DNA of 40,573 bases from Gemmatimonadota bacterium (GTDB lineage: Bacteria > Latescibacterota > UBA2968): assembly GCA_028874765.1 (NCBI GenBank), contig JAPPIE010000225.1, forward strand, positions 1 to 40,573, read 5' to 3'. Shown piece by piece: positions 33,910 to 40,573 of the stretch; within the stretch, counting starts at the first letter, position 1, and every line of letters starts with the position of its first letter. The notes under the pieces are model-generated. The model saw only the letters and a program-made list of their open reading frames with translations. It ran no database searches and was not told the origin of the DNA. A program made the translations under genes and the position numbers.

Positions 33910-34037
33910 AAGGCGGGTCAGGATTTACAGAGTCTGCACGGGAGGGTTCCATCCAGTGATGAAAAGGCAAACTGCATCAATCACAGCTTGAAATCCAAGT
34001 CTTAAATATCCCACTAAAGCGGAGTAACTCCAGACAG

Positions 34038-34292
34038 TCAGACAGAGGGCGGTCCGAAGTGTGCTATCCGAGGATTGGAGAAGGGGCCTTCTACAGCCCA
34101 TTTGGAGCCACTCTGAACCTTCGACGCAGCACTTTCCGTAACGAGGATCGTGAATAAGCTCTCTTTGGGGTCAATCTCTACAACGCCGAAGGATGCGTCA
34201 ATCTCTTCCTCCGTGAGACCGTAGCGAGCACGTACCAACTCGAGGGTTGGGTGCTCGCCGTTCGTGCAGATTGTGAGCATCACTGTATTCAT
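34038..34292 (-). CDS. Small uncharacterised protein downstream of the subtilisin gene
   Basis: An 84-residue protein (MNTVMLTICTNGEHPTLELV start). It has an alternating strand-helix pattern: LELVRARYGLTEEEIDASFG, VVEIDPKESLFTILVTE, AASKV. No signal peptide, cysteine pair or known motif is seen. Its position, 139 bases after the S8 peptidase gene on the same strand, and its strand-helix-strand pattern raise the possibility of a peptidase-inhibitor or propeptide-like partner. This is inference. The reading frame has plausible composition, but the call as a gene is not certain. Confidence 0.5.
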   Translation of the reverse strand: MNTVMLTICTNGEHPTLELVRARYGLTEEEIDASFGVVEIDPKESLFTILVTESAASKVQSGSKWAVEGPFSNPRIAHFGPPSV

Positions 34293-34431
34293 AGAGCAGA
34301 TCCTTTCCGTGATTCAGCGAACAAACGCTATCCCGCGGCGATGGGTCGCAACCTATTGTATTGTTCGCCATCTCCGCTGGTGTCGTTACTGCTGCGATCA
34401 ACATCCAAATCAGTCACCCTTCTTTGGATCA

Positions 34432-35799
34432 TCAAGCTGGAGTTTCTGTGAAAGGGAATTTCGCGGCGATATTGCAGCCGTTCACGATGCCCCAGCCATA
34501 CTTGGCACTATGGCCGCTATGACTATGACTTGCTTCGGCGGTATCCCTCAGAATTTTCCGCACGGCGGCGGGAGACGTATTGGGATCAGTTGGATCCTGC
34601 GGCATTTGCGAGCGAAGCGCCGCCACGACGCCAGCCACGACGGGCGCAGCAGCCGACGTCCCGCTGTCGGCTGGATAGACCTTCGATCCTTTGAAGTGAG
34701 TGTAGCCCGAAATGTCGGGCTTATCCGAAGCCAAACGACCCGGTCCAATTGAGGAGTAGCCCACACGGTCCTTGTTCACGTCAACGCCAGCGACACACGT
34801 TACTTGAGGGTGAGAGTTCGCACCGTAGATGGCTTTTGTTGTGACACCCCCACACCCACTAGCCGGGCAATCCGCTCCACAGTTACCGGCAGCGAACAGG
34901 ATGTCGGCACCCGCACCTTCAAGGACTCCCACAATGCGGTTAAATGGATGGCTCGGGTTGTCGCTGTAGTTTCCGGGATGTCCGGCTGGAAAGTCCCAAC
35001 TCGGGTGGTACATCCCCCAGCTATTGTTCACGACCAGAGAACAATCTTTACCTGACTCGATCCGTGCTTGCATAGTGTTGAGAAGGTGACTATAGGCCAA
35101 GACAGCGTCGCTCAGGGTGCCCGACATAGGACTGCTACCTGACAGCCGCGTCTGAAGGAGCGCGATATCGAGAATCGTGCAGTTGGGGGCCGCAATACAG
35201 GCGTCGAACGCTACCATAGTACCATGATCGACAGGCATGCTTCCGAGCATGTGACCTGGCGGTGTTGTTGACGGCTTCCAACTCAAACCGAGATTAAATG
35301 CTGGGTACTTGCCCACGCTATTTAGATATGTAATGTTGACTCCTGTATCGACTATAGCGACGAGAACGCCATTTCCGTCCATTCCCTGGTTTTGCAGATC
35401 GGGTACGCAGAGCAGATTCTCGATATCGCCATCATTTCCCGACGGTGGGTCACCCGGACAGATCGGACAGCTCTGGATTTCACAGTCAGCGTACACGCCG
35501 ACGATGCTCTGGTTGTTTTTCATCGCTGCCTCGAGCGCAGACTGCGAGTTGTCGGCGACAGTCCCACGCAGGAGATACGTCGCGTTAGTCGGATCTGGGG
35601 CGAAAGTGGACTGTTCGGTCACGTCGTCTCCGGGTATGCTGACTGGAGCGAATGCATCGTCCCACTCAATCCAATTGAAGTTCGGAGTGAGATTCGAAGG
35701 AAAGAGACTCTCCCCAGACAAACCCGCCGCCTCAGATGCTTCATGCAAATTGTTCGTGTACTTCATTTCTACAATGACGCGAGATGGACCATTGGTCAT
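34432..35799 (-). CDS. S8 (subtilisin-like) serine peptidase without signal peptide
   Basis: From ATG 35799 (AAAGGTG eight bases upstream) this encodes 455 residues. The catalytic triad is complete: Asp151 in VAIVDTGV, His192 in PVDHGTMVAF and Ser382 in DSGTSAAAPVVAG, with the oxyanion Asn306 in FAAGN. The N-terminal 130 residues may act as a pro-region. An upstream in-frame ATG at 35865 would add a hydrophobic stretch (VSCFVIFFTVF), but has no good ribosome-binding site, so the enzyme is probably cytosolic or leaves by another route. The protein is cysteine-rich around residues 106-131 and 307-316, suggesting disulfides if it is exported. The substrate is unknown. Confidence 0.85.
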   Translation of the reverse strand: MTNGPSRVIVEMKYTNNLHEASEAAGLSGESLFPSNLTPNFNWIEWDDAFAPVSIPGDDVTEQSTFAPDPTNATYLLRGTVADNSQSALEAAMKNNQSIVGVYADCEIQSCPICPGDPPSGNDGDIENLLCVPDLQNQGMDGNGVLVAIVDTGVNITYLNSVGKYPAFNLGLSWKPSTTPPGHMLGSMPVDHGTMVAFDACIAAPNCTILDIALLQTRLSGSSPMSGTLSDAVLAYSHLLNTMQARIESGKDCSLVVNNSWGMYHPSWDFPAGHPGNYSDNPSHPFNRIVGVLEGAGADILFAAGNCGADCPASGCGGVTTKAIYGANSHPQVTCVAGVDVNKDRVGYSSIGPGRLASDKPDISGYTHFKGSKVYPADSGTSAAAPVVAGVVAALRSQMPQDPTDPNTSPAAVRKILRDTAEASHSHSGHSAKYGWGIVNGCNIAAKFPFTETPA

Positions 35800-36037
35800 C
35801 TGAACACACCTTTCTAAAAGCTTAAAAACCGTGAAAAAAATAACAAAACAACTGACGTTACGCAATGCTTAAGTCCGGAAGCGAAGCGGAGTAATATCGT
35901 CTGACCACTTACCACCTGTCATAAATCGGGTATTTCAAATTTGAAAATCGTGTGAAAGAAACTGCTTGATAATGGCAAATTAATAATAATCAGGTTCTTA
36001 TACAATTAATCCCCGTGAGTTGCCCACTTTGCGCGGT

Positions 36038-36241
36038 CTATAAAATTAAGCAGCACGACACAGTTTCGGCCCCGTACAGCACTGCAAAGTTCCCGGCCAG
36101 ATCGCTGAACCGGCTCGGCGCAGGAATGGCCCCAAGCGGTGAGTTGGCGAGACTTTGGTGAATCACACGAAACATGCGCATGATTCGGACCGTGCAAATC
36201 TGTACTTGAATGTGCCCTATAAGGTTGATATAGCCAGCCAT
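36038..36241 (-). pseudogene. RES-domain toxin, truncated
   Basis: A 67-residue frame contains MFRVIHQSLANSPLG and then SRFSDLAGNFAVLYGAET, which match the N-terminal part of RES-domain toxins (pattern RVxxxxxxxPLG ... RFxDPxGxFxVLYxAE). It then stops where about 100 further residues should follow. RES toxins act on NAD. The start overlaps the antitoxin stop as TAATG, the compact arrangement of a Xre-RES toxin-antitoxin pair. The toxin is presumably inactive. The plus-strand sequence after it (to about 35866) shows no continuation that I could recognise. Confidence 0.6.
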
Positions 36242-36549
36242 TACGCAAAGTCGCCCTGGAGATACCCTTTAGCGGCGGCCTCAACACGGGCGACTTCTCC
36301 CTTGCGAAGAAGGGCAAGCGGTTTTTCTCCGTCGAGTACGTCGTTTGGCACTGTTAGCCAATACCATGCTGCATCGGCATCACCGTCGAATATCTGTTTG
36401 ATACGATCAAACCCTTCAAGAGGCTGCATGTGTTCGTTGAATTGCCCAGCCCCTCCCATCTTCTGAGTACGTTGTTTGATCATCCGTTTCGCCTCCTGGT
36501 CATTGATCAGATCTTCGGTGGCCTGGATGATTATTTGTTGCATTTTCAT
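36241..36549 (-). CDS. Xre/MbcA/ParS-family antitoxin (DUF2384 toxin-binding domain)
   Basis: From ATG 36549, with a perfect AGGAGG six bases upstream, this encodes 102 residues. The C-terminal half (DADAAWYWLTVPNDVLDGEK then PLALLRKGEVARVEAAAKG) matches the DUF2384 toxin-binding domain found in antitoxins that neutralise RES toxins. The N-terminal half (QQIIIQATEDLINDQEAKRM) is helical and short compared with the usual Xre DNA-binding domain. The paired RES toxin gene downstream is truncated, so the antitoxin is an orphan in practice. Start codon choices further upstream lack a ribosome-binding site. Confidence 0.7.
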   Translation of the reverse strand: MKMQQIIIQATEDLINDQEAKRMIKQRTQKMGGAGQFNEHMQPLEGFDRIKQIFDGDADAAWYWLTVPNDVLDGEKPLALLRKGEVARVEAAAKGYLQGDFA

Positions 36550-36778
36550 TTTGATCCTCCTGTGCTTATTCTCAGAACTTCCTGAAACATGGATACAGCA
36601 ACGCTTAATCCAGGGGCAGAGAGGGCTTTCCCTGTCCACAAACGTGACTGGGAATCTTCTGCAAAGGCTAATCCGTCCATTGCCTACAGCCGTTCTTATG
36701 CCGTTGTCCATTTCGCCAGCGACCGTCTCTTCGCATTCGCTGTCCCAAACTTCAGCACACGGACTCTGGCTGGACGCA

Positions 36779-36916
36779 TTATTTTCCGAGTATATCTACC
36801 TTCCGAAGTTTGGTTTCAGCGAGAAAGGTGAAGAGCAGGCATTGCCGAGGTTTTGACTTCCGAATCGCCTGCATCAACCGCTCCAGATCTTTCCTGTGGA
36901 TTGGCCGCGGCAACCC
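36779..36916 (-). pseudogene. Possible tyrosine-recombinase-like remnant
   Basis: A 45-codon minus-strand frame reads GLPRPIHRKDLERLMQAIRK, then SKPRQCLLFTFLAETKLRKV and a stop. The pattern (PRPL..DLERLL..I..PRDRLLF.LLAETGLR) resembles the start of a tyrosine recombinase catalytic domain, with LAETKLRK at the place of the catalytic arginine segment. No HxxR or tyrosine follows in this frame or in its neighbours. The match is short and the call weak. The rest of the interval 36550-36972 shows nothing I can identify. Confidence 0.3.
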
Positions 36917-36972
36917 GGGTGAACACCAGGTACCGCGCTCTCATTCTGATTACATAAATACGCCTGATTTGC

Positions 36973-37932
36973 TCACCACTGACACGCTCCCCGATCTAAC
37001 TCATTTCTTCCTACCTCTTCACCTTGACGATATACTATGGACCAGCAGGTCAAATTATCGGACATGTCAAAACCCAATACTAACCACCTGCCTTCTCTTT
37101 TGCCGTCTATATATTCACCTTTATCTTTGTACCCGGAAGCGTGATGATCGACCCAAAGCCCATGCTTCTTGCCGTTCACATAGGGGCCTTCCTCTCCACC
37201 TCCATTCGCGTAACGTGTGGCCCAATGCCCATGCCGCTTGCCGTTCACATAGGGGCCTTCCGCTGTCCTTCCCCCGTCACGTTCGACCCATTTGCCGTGC
37301 ATTATGCCTTTCTGAAGGACGCCCATAGATGTTGACACTGACTTTACCGGGATGTCGTATTTTTCTGTGTCCGGATTGTAAGAGTATCCACCAATATAGC
37401 CCCATGTGATTGTCCCTTCCCCCTGAGCCACGTTCCCCGAACACCTGCCAGACCAGGTTACAGTTTCGCCTTCTTGAAGGTAAGGGTTCCAGACATAGAA
37501 TTCAGGACGGTCGGCCAATGCCATCCAGCAACTCGAACCCAAAGGCTTTCCGGTACACGTTTCCTCGGCACCGATCGGTATTCCTTCAGTCTCGATCAAC
37601 AACGCCAGTGCTTCCTTGTAAAACTCTCCCTCTCTCCCTGTTGATGATAAATACCTGGTCACAGACTCAAGCGCGATCCGGGTTGAATCTGCTGCCAAGG
37701 CCACCTGTGCATATTTGAAGTGGAACTCGTCTGGCAATGTGAGATTGTGTTCTTTTTGCAGCGCAATGGCCTTATCCATCATATTGAGCGCAGCTATATA
37801 GTCTTTTTTCTCATGTAACTGTTCTGCCTGCATCAGATATTTGTCTGCTATGATCTCTGGCGGTAGTTGAGCAGATGCAACCGCAAAGAATCCCAATAAG
37901 GCCGGAATGAAAAAGCCGATAAACATTCGCAT
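36973..37932 (-). CDS. Secreted TPR/MORN-like repeat protein
   Basis: A 319-residue protein with a signal peptide (IPALLGFFAVASA). A helical region of about residues 28-115 follows (MQAEQLHEKKDYIAALNMMD and FKYAQVALAADSTRIALESV), with a TPR-like look. The C-terminal half carries MORN-like repeats: GIMHGKWVERDGG, GPYVNGKRHGHWATRYANGG, GPYVNGKKHGLWVDHHASG, GEYIDGKREGRW. AGGAG lies six bases before the start. Last gene of a four-gene minus-strand operon after the SUMF1-like gene. Its mature part may bind membrane lipid or protein; no enzyme motif is visible. Confidence 0.78.
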   Translation of the reverse strand: MRMFIGFFIPALLGFFAVASAQLPPEIIADKYLMQAEQLHEKKDYIAALNMMDKAIALQKEHNLTLPDEFHFKYAQVALAADSTRIALESVTRYLSSTGREGEFYKEALALLIETEGIPIGAEETCTGKPLGSSCWMALADRPEFYVWNPYLQEGETVTWSGRCSGNVAQGEGTITWGYIGGYSYNPDTEKYDIPVKSVSTSMGVLQKGIMHGKWVERDGGRTAEGPYVNGKRHGHWATRYANGGGEEGPYVNGKKHGLWVDHHASGYKDKGEYIDGKREGRWLVLGFDMSDNLTCWSIVYRQGEEVGRNELDRGACQW

Positions 37933-37994
37933 GAGTGTCTCCTGTCATCAATTTTTATGCGGCGAAGACGAAAGATGCGGTAAAGAATCAAGAA

Positions 37995-38768
37995 CTAAAA
38001 AGACCTGGCGACCCGAAAACCGTAGAAGATGGACCGAGCCTCGGAGGAATATGTGAGGCGAGTCGCCGAGCGCAAGATCCTCGGCTTGTCGGCCCACGAT
38101 CCACCACGCATCAGGCGCCTATTGCAGTCTCCACGTACCCCCGCAGAACCGTCTGTTGGCACGCCCCTGTAGCTGGGTCTCCAACAGTCCTGTGCCCACT
38201 CACTCACATTTCCGTGCATATCGTACACGCCCCAGGCATTCGCCTCGAAAGATCCCACTGGTGCTGTCTTCTCACCATCCCATGCACTAACGCAACCGTC
38301 GCAATTGGCACGGTCGTAATCTATGCTATCCCCCCAGCTATACGCAGTCCCCGTTCCTGCTCGCGCAGCATACTCCCACTCCGACTCGCTCGGCAAGCGA
38401 TAGGTTTTCCCCGTCTGATCCGATAGCCATTCTGTGTACGCTATCGCGTCATACCAAGAAACATTAATCACAGGACGCCGACCGCGTCCCCAACCTTCAT
38501 CGTTTGCCCGCTCGCGTCCCGTCGCATCCGTGAAAGCGTCGTACTCCTCAAACGTCACCTCATACTTCGATAGGGCAAACGAGTCTATCTTCACTTCACG
38601 CACAGGCTTCTCATCGTCGTAACAGTCTATGCCCGACACGCAGCCCATCTGAAAACTGCCCGCTGGTATCACCACCATCTCAGGCATTGGGAAACTCAGC
38701 TGGGAATACACTGAATACGCCGTCCAGCAACTCAACACCACTGATAGTGCAACAAATTTACGCCACAT
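37995..38768 (-). CDS. Secreted SUMF1/FGE-sulfatase-domain protein (second copy)
   Basis: A 257-residue paralogue of the protein at 21408. Signal peptide (MWRKFVALSVVLSCWTAYSV), then EMVVIPAGSFQMGCVSGIDC, SKYEVTFEEYDAFTDATGR, RRPVINVSWYDAIAYTEWL, YRLPSESEWEYAARAG, GVYDMHGNVSEW and MRGGSWADKPRIL. As in the first copy, the cysteines of formylglycine-generating enzymes after GGS are absent. It differs at the N-terminus, where its signal peptide is unrelated to that of the first copy. GGGG lies six bases before the start. It lies between the propeller gene and the MORN-like gene, in the same operon. Confidence 0.85.
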   Translation of the reverse strand: MWRKFVALSVVLSCWTAYSVYSQLSFPMPEMVVIPAGSFQMGCVSGIDCYDDEKPVREVKIDSFALSKYEVTFEEYDAFTDATGRERANDEGWGRGRRPVINVSWYDAIAYTEWLSDQTGKTYRLPSESEWEYAARAGTGTAYSWGDSIDYDRANCDGCVSAWDGEKTAPVGSFEANAWGVYDMHGNVSEWAQDCWRPSYRGVPTDGSAGVRGDCNRRLMRGGSWADKPRILRSATRLTYSSEARSIFYGFRVARSF

Positions 38769-38789
38769 ACTGAACCCCTTTCCCTGCTA

Positions 38790-39950
38790 TCACCTCGCCG
38801 TCTCAACGATAATCCCCGCCATTGATCCCTTGCCCCCGCGATGCCGCCACACTTGCGTTTCCACATTCTCGCCTGTAACGCGGATCTCGCCCGTGTTCGC
38901 GTCTATGTAGCTACAGTCTCCCTTGTATCCCGTGCCGTTGAGGGCTGTCAATCCCACTATGTAGGTTAGCCCTGCCCACACATTCAGCGTGTAGCAGTCC
39001 CACTCGTTGTCAATCTCCCCGGAAAATATGGTTCTGCCGTCCACATCAACCTTGATCTCATCCCCATCTTCGCAATCGTGGTCACGCACGCAAATTTCAA
39101 GGTTCCCCCTCGTGCCCCTGATTTTCATTGAAAAATCCTGAATGCCCTGGTCGCGCCCGACGCCCTGGTCACTGACGGCAGCCAGACCGCCATAGGCATA
39201 GATTTTACTGTCGTTCCTGTTCCTGTCCACCACCCACATGGTTGTCCCATCCGACCAGACCCCCTCGGGATCGGTATTTCCTATGGCGAGATCGGAGTCT
39301 TTGTCCGGATCACGGGCTTTAGTCCTCATGTTGTAGGCATAAATTTTATGCCGATACCCGTCTGCTACCCACATGGTCGTCCCGTCTGACCAGATGCCGC
39401 CAGAGTCTTGTTCTCCGGCGTCTTTTAGGGTATTGAAGTCTTTGTTCAGATCACGGGCTTTAGTCCTCATGTTGTAGGCATAAATTTTATCGAATTGGTA
39501 AGAGCTTTCCTTCACCCACATGGTTGTCCCATCCGACCAGATGCCTTCGGGGACGTCGTGTTCTGCGGCGAGAACGAAGTCTTTGTCCGGGTCATGGGCT
39601 TTAGTCTTCATGTTGTAGGCATAAATGCGGCCCCCGAAGTCCACTACCCACATGGTCGCTCCGTCCGACCAGATGCCGAGGGGAGCGGTATTTCCGGCGT
39701 CTTTTAGGGTATTGAACTCTTTGTTCGGATCACGGGCTTTGGTTCTCATGTTGTAGGCGTAAATTTTATCGCCCCAATAGTCTGCTACCCACATAGTCGT
39801 CCCATCCGACCAGATGCCGGTAGGGGCTACGTTTCCGGCGGCTTTCAGTGTATCGAAGTCCTTGTCCGGGATGTGGGTCAAGTCGGCAGCAGACGCGACC
39901 GCGAAAAGGGCGCAGAAGGCGGGGATGAGAAAGAGGGTGAGTGTTTGCAT
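38790..39950 (-). CDS. Secreted propeller-repeat protein
   Basis: A 386-residue protein with signal peptide (PAFCALFAVASA) and about five repeats of some 45-50 residues of the form GIWSDGTTMWVAD...DKIYAYNMRTKARDPNKEFNTL. These probably form a beta-propeller. The repeats include the invariant DGTTMWV segment. The last about 115 residues form a separate domain (FSMKIRGTRGNLEICVRDHD, DEIKVDVDGRTIFSG, MAGIIVETAR), likely a small beta-sandwich. No catalytic motif is seen. A weak ribosome-binding site (AGGA) overlaps the stop of the upstream gene eight bases away. Confidence 0.8.
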   Translation of the reverse strand: MQTLTLFLIPAFCALFAVASAADLTHIPDKDFDTLKAAGNVAPTGIWSDGTTMWVADYWGDKIYAYNMRTKARDPNKEFNTLKDAGNTAPLGIWSDGATMWVVDFGGRIYAYNMKTKAHDPDKDFVLAAEHDVPEGIWSDGTTMWVKESSYQFDKIYAYNMRTKARDLNKDFNTLKDAGEQDSGGIWSDGTTMWVADGYRHKIYAYNMRTKARDPDKDSDLAIGNTDPEGVWSDGTTMWVVDRNRNDSKIYAYGGLAAVSDQGVGRDQGIQDFSMKIRGTRGNLEICVRDHDCEDGDEIKVDVDGRTIFSGEIDNEWDCYTLNVWAGLTYIVGLTALNGTGYKGDCSYIDANTGEIRVTGENVETQVWRHRGGKGSMAGIIVETAR

Positions 39951-39958
39951 GGGGTGTC

Positions 39959-40522
39959 CTATTGATTATTTTTCAAGGTGCTATAGAGACTTAACAGCGA
40001 ATACAAGTGAGATGACCTGGAACCATCCCCGTGTATTATGGACGTAAACACCCGCTCAAAACTCTTGGTGTGTGTATCTTTTTCGTCCCCTTCATCAAGG
40101 TCGTGGATCATGTTTTTTGTCTCAAAGAGGAAGTGTATTAATATTGCCGCCTCCCATTCAATCCATGTATATGTAGAATCCACGATACGTATAATTTCAG
40201 GTGAGTCAAAGCTGGGCAGAAGGGCCTTTGTGGCGACCCAATATCCAAGACTATAACCTGATATGCGACCCAGAACAAAGGCTATGAGGTTTCTGTTACG
40301 AAATGAAGCCCTGGCTATCAGCACAATGAGAATATCTTTGGTAACCTGTGGTGATAATTCACGGATCAGGTCTGGCTCTAAAAGCAGGTCTAAGTGATCT
40401 TTTTTAAAGAACATGTCGTTAATAAATGGATATTGAAACAAACTGTCCCCCATTGTTTTATTTGGCCCCTTGTGTAAGATGTTTTCGTCTATATCGTACC
40501 AGTAGAGTGTTTTATCTTTCAA
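39959..40522 (-). CDS. Uncharacterised cytoplasmic protein, start uncertain
   Basis: A 187-residue protein with no similarity I recognise. It reads in frame from a TTG (40522) with weak ribosome-binding potential. The same frame is open upstream to a TGA at 40570, so the true start could be a little further upstream, or the gene may be truncated by the window edge. Segments such as NLIAFVLGRISGYSLGYWVA are moderately hydrophobic and could be one membrane segment or a buried helix. Two Asp/Glu-rich helices follow (IEWEAAILIHFLFETKNMIH). It starts the operon that continues with the propeller gene. Confidence 0.5.
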   Translation of the reverse strand: MKDKTLYWYDIDENILHKGPNKTMGDSLFQYPFINDMFFKKDHLDLLLEPDLIRELSPQVTKDILIVLIARASFRNRNLIAFVLGRISGYSLGYWVATKALLPSFDSPEIIRIVDSTYTWIEWEAAILIHFLFETKNMIHDLDEGDEKDTHTKSFERVFTSIIHGDGSRSSHLYSLLSLYSTLKNNQ

Positions 40523-40573
40523 TACTTCGGACAGTTTTTTAAAAAGTGATAGACAAAAAAGTGCCGTTCACGC

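Noticed and set aside
35866-36037. Hidden continuation of the RES toxin
   Set aside because: Three frames were read after the RES stop, and none continued the family pattern.
36810-37328. A 172-residue plus-strand frame
   Set aside because: It is antisense to the MORN-like gene, its repeats mirror the MORN repeats, and it lacks a ribosome-binding site.

Overview
The window looks like a chromosomal contig from an uncultivated Gram-negative bacterium, possibly of the Latescibacterota/Poribacteria type. That placement is an inference from gene content: large OPT-like membrane proteins around an M28/FtsX fusion, an Abhydrolase_10-type hydrolase, PHP and Gfo/Idh enzymes, dockerin-like repeats, MORN-like and SUMF1-like secreted proteins. 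No phylogenetic marker is present apart from one tRNA, so the taxonomy is uncertain.

Layout. (1) About 1-11.9 kb, all on the minus strand, is a tightly packed run of metabolic enzymes: SDR epimerase, deacetylase-like amidohydrolase, PHP hydrolase, alpha/beta hydrolase, zinc-type dehydrogenase, methyltransferase, MBL hydrolase, Gfo/Idh oxidoreductase, two antitoxin-like genes without toxins (HigA-like, HicB-like), a Tat-exported sulfite-oxidase-like enzyme, a DapF homologue with both catalytic Cys positions changed to Ser, and the start of an MFS transporter. (2) 11.9-20.9 kb is a three-gene membrane operon with its own promoter and terminator: two OPT-like membrane proteins flank a 1505-residue M28-like/FtsX fusion whose peptidase metal ligands are mostly replaced. 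(3) 21.1-21.4 kb holds tRNA-Phe(GAA) with a clear sigma-70 promoter, a terminator and a pair of palindromic elements.

(4) 22.4-32.7 kb is the most unusual part. A near-consensus sigma-54 promoter (25179-25195) with three 21-bp direct repeats upstream precedes a two-gene operon. The first gene fuses a tyrosine recombinase catalytic domain to a P-loop ATPase and two C-terminal membrane helices; the second is a YdjM-like membrane hydrolase with a coiled-coil tail. A second near-consensus sigma-54 promoter (29175-29191) precedes an operon for a secreted leucine-rich-repeat protein and a pectate-lyase-like lipoprotein, through a strongly structured leader. Divergent to it lies a sigma-54 activator (1072 residues) with a cytosolic Reg_prop propeller and Y_Y_Y sensor fused directly to AAA+ and Fis-type HTH domains. 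My proposal is a self-contained sigma-54 regulon in which one sensor-activator controls both operons.

(5) 32.7-36.9 kb is a decayed accessory region: a truncated AAA-ATPase-like gene, a histidine-kinase fragment, a signal-less subtilisin with a small downstream protein, an Xre/RES toxin-antitoxin pair with a truncated toxin, and a recombinase-like remnant. (6) 36.9-40.5 kb is a minus-strand operon of a hypothetical protein, a secreted propeller, a SUMF1-like protein and a MORN-like protein. Several secreted genes share a nearly identical ribosome-binding-site/signal-peptide segment although their mature parts are unrelated.
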